Of a DNA stretch of 64,000 bases, positions 7,643-16,053 are shown one piece after another. The stretch comes from Lachnoclostridium sp. (GTDB lineage: Bacteria > Bacillota > Clostridia > Lachnospirales > Lachnospiraceae), in assembly GCA_023664665.1 (NCBI GenBank), contig JAMPEY010000017.1:1-64000 (forward strand), given 5' to 3'. The number at the start of each line of letters is the position of its first letter. The stretch's first letter is position 1. Below the pieces are notes generated by a model that saw only the letters and a list, made by a program, of their open reading frames with translations, did no database searches and was not told the origin of the DNA. The translations under genes were made by a program, and so were the position numbers.

Positions 7643-7788
7643 ATTATGAAGAATATTGGGTTTTTGCGCGGTTAGACTTCTTTCCGAAGCCGTCAGTAAC
7701 ATACAATAATTTCGACAATGACGCCACGGCGCGGTATAGCATCTTTGATGAACCATGGGAACGTCTAAGATCATCTAAGATCATCTAA
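7597..7788 (+). pseudogene. Coding-like open frame without a start, downstream of the ABC operon
   Basis: In the frame two bases on from the preceding gene, translation stays open through the 3' end of that gene to a TAA at 7786-7788. It reads with a natural composition, including V-D-Y-E-E-Y-W-V-F-A-R-L-D-F-F and Y-S-I-F-D-E-P-W-E-R. No start codon or ribosome site belongs to it. It could be the original C-terminus of the anchored protein lost by a frameshift, or a remnant of another gene. The gap from 7643 to 7963 otherwise holds only a short tandem repeat and the spoIIIA promoter. Confidence 0.35.
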
Positions 7789-7793
7789 GATCA
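7764..7793. repeat. Three perfect copies of a 10-bp tandem repeat
   Basis: TCTAAGATCA occurs three times head to tail (7764-7773, 7774-7783, 7784-7793), followed by TCT of a fourth copy. It lies at the end of the coding-like frame. Slippage could change the copy number. There are no spacers, so it is not CRISPR. Confidence 0.85.
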
Positions 7794-7880
7794 TCTCCAT
7801 TATATCTGTCATACTTTCATTTTGATAATATGTCAAGGGTCTTTTAAACTTTTTTGAAAAATAAAATCTAAAATCAGGTC

Positions 7881-7907
7881 ATATCCCGGACAAGGTTTCA
7901 TATATAT
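7881..7907 (+). promoter_or_regulatory. Sigma-E-like promoter of spoIIIA
   Basis: ATAT (7881-7884), a 14-base spacer and CATATATAT (7899-7907) resemble the sigma-E pattern (ATA near -35, CATA-C-A-T near -10). In Bacillus the spoIIIA operon is transcribed by sigma-E in the mother cell. The -10 is not a perfect match, so the assignment leans on the genes downstream. Confidence 0.5.
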
Positions 7908-7963
7908 AGGGTATCAGAGTTGACTTGCCCGCATGATATTTGGACTGGCAGGGGCGGAAAGGT

Positions 7964-8968
7964 ATGCGCAAAATGAAAGAAGATTTGCTGCAGTTATTCC
8001 CGGAAAAAAAACGGGCGTTCTGGAAAAAGGCGGCGTTACAGCAGGATTTGATAGAAGAAATCCGTCTGAGGGCAGGAAAGCCCATATGTATCCGTAAGGG
8101 CGGGAGGGAATGGTATCTGGATGCACAGGGAAATTTTCTGGAAGGACAGTTTGGAGCCTGCTGCATCAACGAGGAGGAGATGGAAGCAATGCTTCAGCAT
8201 ATCTGCCATTATTCCCTCTATGCCTTTGAAGATGAATTGAAGCAGGGATTTATCACGGTTGCAGGGGGGCATCGTATCGGTCTGGCGGGGCAGGCTGTTT
8301 TAAATGACGATGGCAGTGTGCGCACCATGAAGCATATTTACTATATGAATATCCGCGTTTCCCATCAGATAAAAGGGGCGGCGGACGGTATCATGCACTG
8401 TCTGTATCAGGGAAATACCGTAAAAAATACGCTGATTATCTCTCCGCCCGGATGTGGAAAAACCACACTTTTGCGGGATATGGTGCGTCAGATATCCGAT
8501 GGGAGCAGGGAACATCCCGGACTGTGCGTGGGGCTGGTGGACGAGCGCTCGGAGATTGCCGGCTCTTATCTGGGGCATCCCCAGAATGATGTGGGTATGA
8601 GGACGGACGTGCTGGATGCCTGTCCGAAGGTGAAGGGAATGCTGATGCTGCTCCGCTCCATGGCGCCACAGGTCATTGCGGTGGACGAACTGGGCGGGGA
8701 GGAAGATATGCGAGCTCTTCATGTGGCGGCATCCTGTGGCAGCAAAATGCTTGCTACCGTACATGGGGAGAACATGGAGGACGCGGCGGGGCGCCTTGGC
8801 AGGGAGGAATTTACCGGGAATGGTTTGTTTGATTTATTTCTGGTATTGTCCAGAAAAAACGGACAACCGACAATTTCGGATATTTTGAAAAGGGAGGAAT
8901 TGCATGCTTCGTATAGTGGGAGGAATCATGATTCTTTCGGGCTGCTTCGGAATAGGAGTCTGGTATAG
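7964..8968 (+). CDS. spoIIIAA: Stage III sporulation protein AA (ATPase)
   Basis: About 334 residues. The Walker A motif P-P-G-C-G-K-T-T is at residues 161-168. It is followed by L-V-D-E-R-S-E-I-A-G, a G-M-R-T-D-V-L-D block and S-M-A-P-Q-V-I-A-V-D-E-L-G (Walker B). These are hallmarks of SpoIIIAA, a secretion-type ATPase relative. It is thought to energise the SpoIIIA-SpoIIQ channel between mother cell and engulfed forespore. The start at 7964 has GGCGG six bases upstream; 7973 is an alternative. The 3' end overlaps spoIIIAB by 65 bases. Confidence 0.95.
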   Translation: MRKMKEDLLQLFPEKKRAFWKKAALQQDLIEEIRLRAGKPICIRKGGREWYLDAQGNFLEGQFGACCINEEEMEAMLQHICHYSLYAFEDELKQGFITVAGGHRIGLAGQAVLNDDGSVRTMKHIYYMNIRVSHQIKGAADGIMHCLYQGNTVKNTLIISPPGCGKTTLLRDMVRQISDGSREHPGLCVGLVDERSEIAGSYLGHPQNDVGMRTDVLDACPKVKGMLMLLRSMAPQVIAVDELGGEEDMRALHVAASCGSKMLATVHGENMEDAAGRLGREEFTGNGLFDLFLVLSRKNGQPTISDILKREELHASYSGRNHDSFGLLRNRSLV

Positions 8969-9422
8969 GCAGCAGTTTCGCGAGCGGGCAAAACTGCTCC
9001 GCCGGATGGGGGAAATATTGGATATGCTGATGAGCGAGATACGGTATGGAAAATCCACCCTGCCGGAATGCTGCAGACAGATTGGCGAGCAGGCGGGGGA
9101 ACCTTTCGGAAAGTGCCTGATACATATTTATGAGGAAATGAAGAAAAACACAGGGGCAGGTTTTGGACAGGTTTTTTCAAAGCATATGGGGCAGTGTCTG
9201 GAACAGCTTCCTTTGACAAAATCGGACAGGGAATTGTTTTTAAGGTTTGCGGAAAAGAGCAGCTTTGCGGATGGCGCCATGCAGTTAAAATGGATGGAGC
9301 AGAGCCGGGAAAAGCTGGGACAGACGGTGAATGTCTTAGAGCGGGAAACGGAGGCAAAAGGCAGAATTGCGGTGGGACTGGGCACTATGTGCGGGCTGCT
9401 GTTCATTCTCATATTGTTGTAG
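8904..9422 (+). CDS. spoIIIAB: Stage III sporulation protein AB
   Basis: 172 residues. There is a short hydrophobic N-terminus (M-L-R-I-V-G-G-I-M-I-L-S-G-C-F-G), then R-R-M-G-E-I-L-D-M-L-M-S-E-I-R-Y, a helical cytoplasmic domain and a C-terminal membrane segment (G-T-M-C-G-L-L-F-I-L-I-L-L). This matches SpoIIIAB, a type II secretion GspF-like component of the SpoIIIA complex. GGGAGGAATTGC precedes the ATG, placing the start well inside spoIIIAA. That overlap implies coupled translation. Confidence 0.92.
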   Translation: MLRIVGGIMILSGCFGIGVWYRQQFRERAKLLRRMGEILDMLMSEIRYGKSTLPECCRQIGEQAGEPFGKCLIHIYEEMKKNTGAGFGQVFSKHMGQCLEQLPLTKSDRELFLRFAEKSSFADGAMQLKWMEQSREKLGQTVNVLERETEAKGRIAVGLGTMCGLLFILILL

Positions 9423-9469
9423 AATCCTTATATATACCAGAATAGCGAAAGGAAAACGGTGGGCTGAGC

Positions 9470-9664
9470 ATGGGAGTAAGTCTGATTTTCAAAATAGCGG
9501 CGGTGGGAATTTTAGTGACAATCTTAAATCAGGTTTTGAAACACAGCGGAAGGGAAGAGCAGGCTTTTTTAGTGAGTCTTGCGGGGCTGCTTCTGGTGCT
9601 CACCTGGATTGTGCCTTATATTTATGATTTATTCAGTACCGTGCAGACGCTTTTTTCATTTTAA
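9470..9664 (+). CDS. spoIIIAC: Stage III sporulation protein AC
   Basis: 64 residues, almost entirely two membrane helices joined by a short charged loop (L-K-H-S-G-R-E-E-Q-A). Size and layout are typical of SpoIIIAC, a small channel component of the mother-cell membrane. It sits between spoIIIAB and spoIIIAD as in other endospore formers. The ribosome site is modest (GGTGGGCTGAGC). Confidence 0.93.
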   Translation: MGVSLIFKIAAVGILVTILNQVLKHSGREEQAFLVSLAGLLLVLTWIVPYIYDLFSTVQTLFSF

Positions 9665-9697
9665 ATCTGAAATGTAGTTTGAAAATAGGGGGATTTC

Positions 9698-10090
9698 ATG
9701 GCGGAAATTGTAAAGGTGGGAATGATGGGAATTGTAGGGGTGCTGCTTGCGGTGCAGTTTAAGGGGCAGAAGACGGAGTACGGGGTGTACATGGGATTCG
9801 CTCTGAGCATCCTTATTTTCTGTTATGTGTTAAAGCGGATGGAAGCCGTGATGGGACAGCTTTCCCTGATACAAAATTATCTGGGAGGCGGGGAAGGCTA
9901 TCTGTCCACTTTGTTAAAGGTGGTGGGGATTACTTATATTTGTGAATTCAGCGCAGGAATCTGCAAAGACGGGGGATTTGGCGCAGTGGCGGACCAGATT
10001 GAGATTCTGGGAAAACTCTCGGTGATGTTTGCGGGACTTCCCATATTGTTTGCGGTAATAGAGCAGATGCAGGAGTTTATGATACCTTGA
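9698..10090 (+). CDS. spoIIIAD: Stage III sporulation protein AD
   Basis: 130 residues with three or four membrane helices and the conserved segment Y-I-C-E-F-S-A-G-I-C-K-D-G-G before a helix E-I-L-G-K. This is characteristic of SpoIIIAD. It works with AC and AE in the membrane part of the SpoIIIA channel. GGGGGATTTC precedes the ATG. It starts 33 bases after spoIIIAC. Confidence 0.94.
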   Translation: MAEIVKVGMMGIVGVLLAVQFKGQKTEYGVYMGFALSILIFCYVLKRMEAVMGQLSLIQNYLGGGEGYLSTLLKVVGITYICEFSAGICKDGGFGAVADQIEILGKLSVMFAGLPILFAVIEQMQEFMIP

Positions 10091-10106
10091 TTTGTGGAGG
10101 ATTATG

Positions 10107-11162
10107 ATGGGATTGGACGAAATCTGGCAGGAATATGGAATGGACAATCTGCAGGAGGGAATGAGGACTTTATTTCCCCGGAGCAAAGTTTCTTTTGAGG
10201 AGCTCTTTTTGCAGATAATGTCCGGGGATGTAACGGGAGCTATAAGCAATTTTATTAAGGGAAATATAGCAGGAATGACGGATGGTCTTCTGGGCATGAA
10301 AAATATTCTGGTGTGGCTTGTCGCGCTGGGGGTCATTTCCGCTCTGCTCACCCATTTTGTGGAGATATTCGACAAGCATCAGGTGGCGGATTTGAGCTTC
10401 TATTTTGTGTATCTGCTGCTGGCGGCGGTGCTGTTAAAATGTTTTGTGCAGATGGCGCAGAGCGCTTACAGTCTTATGGAAAATATTGTGCTTTTCGTCA
10501 AGCTTCTGGTTCCCACTTATCTGCTGGCGGTGGGAGTGGCAACGGGGCCCGTGACGGTAAACTCCTATCATCAGACTTTGTTACTGCTGATTTACGGGGT
10601 GGAGAGTATCCTGACAGGCGTGGTTCTGCCCCTGATTTACAGTCATGTGATACTGTCCGTGGTAAACGGCATCTTTAGCGAAGAAAAGCTGTCCTTGTTT
10701 GTGGAATTGTTAAAGAAGAGTACCGGGTGGATACTAAAGGCTATTTTAGGCGTTGTGACCGGGCTTAGCCTGTTTCAGGCGGTCATCAGTCCGGCGGTAG
10801 ATTCCGTGAAGATGTCGGCTTTACAAAAGGCGGTGGCGGCAGTGCCGGGAGTAGGCAGTGCCGCAAAGGGAATGGTAGAGCTGGCGGTGGGTTCGGCGAT
10901 AATCATCAAAAACAGCATCGGAGTGGTACTTTTGCTTCTTCTTTTAGGACTGTGTGCGGTTCCGCTTTTAAAAATATTTTTTACCGCATTCTTAATCAAA
11001 TGCGCCGCAGCGTTTATGGGAATTATCAGTGACAAAAGAATCACTGCCTGCACCAATCATACGGGGGATGCGGGAATGATGCTTTTTCAGGCGGCGGGAA
11101 CCGCCATGCTGATGTTTCTGATTTGTATATCTATTGTGGCGGCAGCCAACACGGGAGGGTAA
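10107..11162 (+). CDS. spoIIIAE: Stage III sporulation protein AE
   Basis: About 351 residues with an N-terminal amphipathic region and about seven membrane helices. Y-H-Q-T-L-L-L-L-I-Y-G-V-E and the segment V-P-G-V-G-S-A-A-K-G-M-V-E-L are typical of SpoIIIAE, the largest membrane protein of the complex. Start 10107 is preferred because TGGAGG lies six bases upstream; the adjacent ATG at 10104 would leave only three. No cleavable signal peptide is obvious, although many homologs have one, so the N-terminus is the least certain part. Confidence 0.92.
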   Translation: MGLDEIWQEYGMDNLQEGMRTLFPRSKVSFEELFLQIMSGDVTGAISNFIKGNIAGMTDGLLGMKNILVWLVALGVISALLTHFVEIFDKHQVADLSFYFVYLLLAAVLLKCFVQMAQSAYSLMENIVLFVKLLVPTYLLAVGVATGPVTVNSYHQTLLLLIYGVESILTGVVLPLIYSHVILSVVNGIFSEEKLSLFVELLKKSTGWILKAILGVVTGLSLFQAVISPAVDSVKMSALQKAVAAVPGVGSAAKGMVELAVGSAIIIKNSIGVVLLLLLLGLCAVPLLKIFFTAFLIKCAAAFMGIISDKRITACTNHTGDAGMMLFQAAGTAMLMFLICISIVAAANTGG

Positions 11163-11166
11163 GAAG

Positions 11167-11649
11167 ATGCAGTCCGCTTTTTTGAAATCAATCTGCCAGA
11201 TTGGCATTTTTATGGTATGCGCCCAGACCATCACCCATTTCAGACCCAACGGTTCCTATGAGAAATATATGAAGCTGCTGGTGAGCGTGATGGTGCTGAT
11301 ACAGATTTTACAGCCCGTAAACAGTCTGTTTCACTTAGGCGGAAAAAAAGGGCAAAAGGAAAAATTTCTACAGTTTCAGGAGCAGTTTCATGCAGGAATG
11401 GCGGACAGCATGGAAGAGATTTCCCGGTCAGAGCAGATATTGGAGAACATGACGCTCAAGGAGGTGCAAAAAGCGTTGGAGCAGGAAAGGCAGGAAACAT
11501 TGGGAGCAGCGGAGGAATCTGAAAGCGGGAATACAGAGGAACAGACAAAGGAAGCAGGGAATCAGGAACCGTCAGAAAAAGTAAGGGAAATTGAAAGGGT
11601 AGAAAAAATAATCATAGGATTGGATGAGGAATATGGGCGGCAGGATTGA
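11167..11649 (+). CDS. spoIIIAF: Stage III sporulation protein AF
   Basis: 160 residues: two N-terminal membrane helices (I-C-Q-I-G-I-F-M-V-C-A-Q and Y-M-K-L-L-V-S-V-M-V-L-I-Q-I), then a long hydrophilic, Glu-rich coiled domain (residues about 65-160), likely outside the mother-cell membrane. F-R-P-N-G-S-Y-E-K-Y between the helices is typical of SpoIIIAF. GGGAGGGTAAGAAG precedes the ATG at 11167. The 3' end overlaps spoIIIAG by 26 bases. Confidence 0.88.
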   Translation: MQSAFLKSICQIGIFMVCAQTITHFRPNGSYEKYMKLLVSVMVLIQILQPVNSLFHLGGKKGQKEKFLQFQEQFHAGMADSMEEISRSEQILENMTLKEVQKALEQERQETLGAAEESESGNTEEQTKEAGNQEPSEKVREIERVEKIIIGLDEEYGRQD

Positions 11650-12298
11650 CAGATTACAAAAAATGATAAGGAAAATTCCTGTAAAGGAGAGCTGGAAACA
11701 GTGGTTTAAAAAAAGGGATAATCTTGTGATTCTGGTATTGGCGGGCATTCTTCTTTTTATCATTGCGCTGCCTGTAAAAACCGGCGAAAAATCAGAAAGC
11801 GGCAGGCAGGGAGAGGAAGCAGCCGATTTGAACGCGATAAAGGACAGTAGTAAAACGCAGGGGGAACTGTATACTTATACAGACTTTTCCGAGGATGCGT
11901 ACAGGAAGAAGCTGGAGAGGGAGTTGGAGGAAATTCTGTCAAATGCTTATGGGGTGGGCAAGGTGCGTGCTATGATAACTTTGTCCGCTTCCCCGGAAAT
12001 CGTGATTGAAAAGGATAATACTTACAGCCGTTCTCAGACCAATGAGACGGATTCGGAGGGCGGAAGCCGGATCATCACACAGACCGAGGAGCAGGAATCC
12101 ACTGTTTATAAAGCGGAGGGAAGCGAGAATATACCCTATGTGGTGAAGACTCTGTTTCCACAGGTGAAGGGGGTCGTAGTGGTTGCCCAGGGAGCCGGAA
12201 AGGGCTCAGTGGATAAAAATATCACGGAGATTGTTCAGGCGCTTTTTGACCTGGAAGCCAATGAGGTGAAGGTGGTAAAAATGCAGGAAACAAACTAG
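11624..12298 (+). CDS. spoIIIAG: Stage III sporulation protein AG
   Basis: 224 residues with one membrane helix (L-V-I-L-V-L-A-G-I-L-L-F-I-I-A-L-P, about residues 35-51) and a soluble domain with ring-building features: Y-R-K-K-L-E-R-E-L-E-E-I-L-S, G-V-G-K-V-R-A-M-I-T-L and G-V-V-V-V-A-Q-G-A. SpoIIIAG assembles a large ring in the intermembrane space of the forespore. The ATG at 11633 is an equally possible start. It overlaps the 3' end of spoIIIAF, implying coupling. Confidence 0.93.
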   Translation: MRNMGGRIDRLQKMIRKIPVKESWKQWFKKRDNLVILVLAGILLFIIALPVKTGEKSESGRQGEEAADLNAIKDSSKTQGELYTYTDFSEDAYRKKLERELEEILSNAYGVGKVRAMITLSASPEIVIEKDNTYSRSQTNETDSEGGSRIITQTEEQESTVYKAEGSENIPYVVKTLFPQVKGVVVVAQGAGKGSVDKNITEIVQALFDLEANEVKVVKMQETN

Positions 12299-12326
12299 CA
12301 TATATCGGTTTACAAGCTCATACAAT
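12299..12326 (+). promoter_or_regulatory. Second sigma-E-type promoter, before spoIIIAH
   Basis: CATACAAT (12319-12326) matches the sigma-E -10 consensus exactly. CATATATC (12299-12306) lies about one sigma-E spacing upstream. It would give extra spoIIIAH transcript in the mother cell. Its position directly after the spoIIIAG stop supports a real internal promoter. Confidence 0.6.
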
Positions 12327-12357
12327 AAACTAGTAAAACGCAAAAAGGGAGAGTACA

Positions 12358-13074
12358 GTGAAAAGTCTAGTAAAGAAAAATCAGCTTATGATTACCGCAC
12401 TTGCGATTATGATAGCGATTGCAGGATATTTGCAATTTGCGGGGACCAATCTGGAAGAGGAAATTGTGACGGTTAATGATGGAAATGTGGAAAATACAGC
12501 AGATTTAAGCGGGGTGATTACGGATCAATATACTACCGAAGACCTGCTTGATTTGTCGGAGGAAGATTTGATTTCTCCGCAGCCTTTGGAAATCGACAGT
12601 CTGGATTCGGAACCGGATATTGCCGTAGAGAATTATTTAGATGCGGATATGCAGGTAGCAGAGGCAAAGCCTAGTGAGGGAGAAATACCGGGCGAGGCAG
12701 TGTTTACGGCATCCGTGGGAGTGGAGATTCTTTCCGAAGCAAAGCTGTTAAAGGAACAGACAAGAGCAAAGAATAAGGAAACTTTAATGAATATCATCGA
12801 GAGCGCCGGGCTGACGGATACGCAGAAGCAGGATGCCGTAAACAGTATGGTGGAGATGACCCAGATTGCGGAAAAGGAAGCTGCGGCAGAAATTCTCTTA
12901 GAGGCAAAGGGATTTCAGGATGTGGTGGTCAGCATTACGGGAGACGGGGTTGATGTGGTGGTGAACGCCCCGGATTTAAGCGATGCCCAGATAGCCCAGA
13001 TAGAGGATATTGTCACCAGAAAAACGGATATTGCGGCGGAAAATATTATTATCAGTACGGTAGAGACGCAGTAG
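12358..13074 (+). CDS. spoIIIAH: Stage III sporulation protein AH
   Basis: 238 residues starting at GTG, with AAAGGGAGAG upstream. One membrane helix (about residues 8-27) is followed by an acidic, poorly conserved linker (35-110). The C-terminal domain (about 115-238) has the helices and strands of the YscJ/FliF-like ring fold (A-L-L... K-N-K-E-T-L-M-N-I-I-E, D-V-V-V-S-I-T-G-D-G-V-D-V-V-V). SpoIIIAH binds forespore SpoIIQ to make the intercellular channel. The variable linker is normal for the family. No terminator is visible after it. Confidence 0.92.
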   Translation: MKSLVKKNQLMITALAIMIAIAGYLQFAGTNLEEEIVTVNDGNVENTADLSGVITDQYTTEDLLDLSEEDLISPQPLEIDSLDSEPDIAVENYLDADMQVAEAKPSEGEIPGEAVFTASVGVEILSEAKLLKEQTRAKNKETLMNIIESAGLTDTQKQDAVNSMVEMTQIAEKEAAAEILLEAKGFQDVVVSITGDGVDVVVNAPDLSDAQIAQIEDIVTRKTDIAAENIIISTVETQ

Positions 13075-13198
13075 AAGAGAAAAAATGATATACAATGGGA
13101 AAAAAATAGGGTAGAATAAAAAGGAATTCATTTGCTTTGCGAATCATTCGCACTTAGGCAGATGCTGCGGACTGATTAAGATAAAAGGATGTTCATTT

Positions 13199-14425
13199 AT
13201 GAAGAGAGTTTTTTTGATTGTACTTGACAGCTTTGGCATAGGGGAAATGCCGGATGCGGCGGAATATGGGGATGTTAATGTAAATACCTTGAAAAGCGTG
13301 TCGGGAAGTCCGGGATTTTCCCTGCCCAATTTACAGAGGATGGGATTATTCCATATTGACGGAGTGGATATTGATGTAGGAGAACAGTGCTTTCTTATGC
13401 CGTATTATGAAGGAATGGAGGCAGCAGAAAGCGGTATGCATTGCGCTCATACGGCGGCGATTGCCCGCATGGCAGAGCGTTCTAAGGGAAAGGACACCAC
13501 GATTGGGCATTGGGAAATAGCAGGAATAGAATCTCCCAGACCCTTGCCCACATATCCAAATGGTTTCCCAAAGGAAATCATAGAAGCGTTCTGCAAGGCG
13601 ACAGGGAGAGAAATCCTCTGCAACAGGCCCTATTCCGGGACGGAGGTTATCAGGGATTATGGGGAGGAACATGTGCGCACGGGTAAGCTGATAGTCTATA
13701 CTTCGGCGGACAGTGTTTTCCAGATTGCGGCGCATGAGGATGTGGTGCCGGTGGAGCAGCTTTATGAATACTGCAAAGCTGCAAGGGAAATTTTACAGGG
13801 CGAGCACGGCGTGGGCAGAGTGATTGCGCGTCCTTTTACAGGCGAGAGAGGTAAGTACACCCGCACTTCCAAACGGCATGATTTCTCCATTCTGCCGCCA
13901 GGACCCACCATGCTGGACCGGCTTTCGGAAAATGGAAAATCGGTCATTGCCGTGGGCAAAATCAAAGATATTTTTGCAGGGAAAGGAATTACCGAGGCAG
14001 TCTATACCGGCGGAAATGCCGAGGGAATTGAGCGGACACTGGAATATCTGGACAAGGATTTTGAAGGATTGTGCTTTATTAATCTGGTGGATTATGATAT
14101 GCTTTATGGGCACAGGAGGGATGTGGACGGGTATGCAAAGGCTCTCTCTTATTTTGATGCAAAATTGCCGGAGATTCTGGGAAAAATGAAGAAAGAGGAC
14201 ATCCTCATGATTACGGCTGACCACGGCTGTGACCCGGCTTATACGGCAACCACCGATCATACCAGAGAATACACGCCTTTTCTCATGTATGGGCATTATG
14301 TGAAGCCCCATAATTTCGGCACGAGGAAAACCTTTGCGGATATCGGGGCGACTGTGCTTGCGTATTTTGGAATTGAGGCTGATACTGCAGGGGAAGAGAT
14401 GATGCATGAAGCCCGGATTCGATAA
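13199..14425 (+). CDS. deoB: Phosphopentomutase
   Basis: 408 residues of the alkaline phosphatase superfamily. Metal-binding D10 lies in L-D-S-F-G-I-G. T-T-I-G-H-W-E carries the phosphothreonine-type site typical of DeoB. D-Y-D-M-L-Y-G-H-R and T-A-D-H-G-C-D-P supply the second set of metal ligands. It interconverts ribose- (or deoxyribose-) 1- and 5-phosphates in nucleoside salvage. AAAAGGA precedes the ATG. It stands alone, not with other deo genes, between the sporulation operon and prfC. Length is normal for the family. Confidence 0.96.
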   Translation: MKRVFLIVLDSFGIGEMPDAAEYGDVNVNTLKSVSGSPGFSLPNLQRMGLFHIDGVDIDVGEQCFLMPYYEGMEAAESGMHCAHTAAIARMAERSKGKDTTIGHWEIAGIESPRPLPTYPNGFPKEIIEAFCKATGREILCNRPYSGTEVIRDYGEEHVRTGKLIVYTSADSVFQIAAHEDVVPVEQLYEYCKAAREILQGEHGVGRVIARPFTGERGKYTRTSKRHDFSILPPGPTMLDRLSENGKSVIAVGKIKDIFAGKGITEAVYTGGNAEGIERTLEYLDKDFEGLCFINLVDYDMLYGHRRDVDGYAKALSYFDAKLPEILGKMKKEDILMITADHGCDPAYTATTDHTREYTPFLMYGHYVKPHNFGTRKTFADIGATVLAYFGIEADTAGEEMMHEARIR

Positions 14426-14457
14426 AATAGTATATTACAACCATGGAGGAAACAACA

Positions 14458-16053
14458 TTGAATAATTATACAGAAGAAATCAACCGCCGCCGTACTTTTG
14501 CCATTATTTCCCACCCCGACGCGGGTAAGACGACTCTCACGGAAAAATTTCTCCTTTACGGAGGGGCCATCAATCTGGCGGGAAGCGTTAAGGGAAAAGC
14601 GACTGCAAGACATGCGGTATCCGATTGGATGGAGATAGAAAAGGAGAGGGGAATTTCCGTAACCTCTTCCGTATTGCAGTTTGAATATGGCGGATACTGC
14701 ATCAATATTCTGGACACGCCGGGGCATCAGGATTTCTCGGAAGACACTTACCGTACCCTTATGGCGGCGGATTCCGCGGTGATGGTGATTGATGCAAGCA
14801 AGGGCGTGGAGCCCCAGACCAGAAAGCTTTTTAAGGTCTGCGTGATGCGGAAGATTCCCATTTTTACCTTTATCAACAAAATGGACAGGGATGCGGGCGA
14901 CACCTTTGAGCTTCTGGATGAAATCGAGAGGGAGCTTGGCATCGCCACATGTCCTTTAAACTGGCCCATCGGTTCGGGAAAGAGCTTCAAAGGGGTATAT
15001 GACAGGGAAAAGAAATGCGTGATTTGTTATGCGGATACGGAAAAGGGAACCAAGGAAGGCACGGCAACGGAGATTCCCGTGGAAGAGGAAGGGAAGCTTA
15101 GGGAATTTATCGGAGAGGAAGCGGCAGATAAGCTTTTGGAAGAGATTGAGCTGATTGACGGCGCAAGCGCGGAGTTTGATTTGGCACAGGTGCGCTCAGG
15201 AGATCTGACCCCGGTATGTTTCGGTTCCGCACTTACTAATTTCGGCGTTGAGATATTTTTACAGCACTTTTTAAATATGACCACCACCCCCCTGCCCCGA
15301 AAAGCGGATGTGGGAATTATCGACCCAGTGGAAAATGAATTCAGCGCATTTGTCTTTAAGATTCAGGCGAATATGAATAAAGCCCACCGTGACAGGGTAG
15401 CCTTTATGCGTATCTGTTCCGGCAGATTTGACGCCAATATGGAAGTGCGCCATGTACAGGGGGACAGGGTGATGCGCCTGTCCCAGCCCCAGCAGATCAT
15501 GGCGGATGAGAGGAAAATTTTGGAGGAGGCCTATGCGGGGGATATTATCGGTGTGTTTGATCCCGGAATTTTTTCCATCGGAGACACCATCTGCATGCCC
15601 AAGGAAAAATTTCAATATGAGGGGATTCCCACATTTGCGCCGGAGCATTTCGCGAGGGTAAGACAGGTGGATACCATGAAGAGAAAGCAGTTTGTAAAAG
15701 GGGTGGAGCAGATTGCCCAGGAGGGCGCCATACAGATTTTTCAGGAGTTTAATACCGGTATGGAGGAAATCATTGTAGGCGTGGTGGGTGTTTTGCAGTT
15801 TGATGTGTTAAAATATCGTCTGGAGAATGAGTACAATGTGGAAATCCGTTTGGAAAATCTGCCCTATGAGCATATCCGCTGGATTGAAAATAAGGATGAG
15901 GTGGATTTGGAAAAGCTCACGGGAACCTCGGATATGAAAAAGGTAAAGGATATGAGGGGCAATCCTTTGTTGTTATTTGTCAATGCATGGAGCGTGGGCA
16001 TGACAGTGGAACGGAATAAAGGGCTGGTGCTCACGGAGTTTGGAAGGAATTGA
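14458..16053 (+). CDS. prfC: Peptide chain release factor 3
   Basis: 531 residues, normal for RF3. The GTPase motifs are H-P-D-A-G-K-T-T (19-26), then the RF3-specific D-W-M-E-I-E-K-E-R-G-I-S-V-T, D-T-P-G-H-Q-D-F and N-K-M-D-R. RF3 recycles RF1/RF2 from the ribosome after peptide release. The start is taken as TTG at 14458, because GGAGG then lies 8 bases upstream and the protein begins with the family-like N-N-Y-T-E-E-I. The ATG at 14443 contains the GGAGG within its first codons. The next gene starts within the stop codon. Confidence 0.95.
   Translation: MNNYTEEINRRRTFAIISHPDAGKTTLTEKFLLYGGAINLAGSVKGKATARHAVSDWMEIEKERGISVTSSVLQFEYGGYCINILDTPGHQDFSEDTYRTLMAADSAVMVIDASKGVEPQTRKLFKVCVMRKIPIFTFINKMDRDAGDTFELLDEIERELGIATCPLNWPIGSGKSFKGVYDREKKCVICYADTEKGTKEGTATEIPVEEEGKLREFIGEEAADKLLEEIELIDGASAEFDLAQVRSGDLTPVCFGSALTNFGVEIFLQHFLNMTTTPLPRKADVGIIDPVENEFSAFVFKIQANMNKAHRDRVAFMRICSGRFDANMEVRHVQGDRVMRLSQPQQIMADERKILEEAYAGDIIGVFDPGIFSIGDTICMPKEKFQYEGIPTFAPEHFARVRQVDTMKRKQFVKGVEQIAQEGAIQIFQEFNTGMEEIIVGVVGVLQFDVLKYRLENEYNVEIRLENLPYEHIRWIENKDEVDLEKLTGTSDMKKVKDMRGNPLLLFVNAWSVGMTVERNKGLVLTEFGRN

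Noticed and set aside
7764..7793. Tandem 10-bp repeats as a possible CRISPR array
   Set aside because: Copies are adjacent with no spacers and no cas genes are in the window.
13125..13160. TTTGCGAATCATTCGC palindrome as a terminator after spoIIIAH
   Set aside because: The stem is only about five base pairs and no T-run follows.
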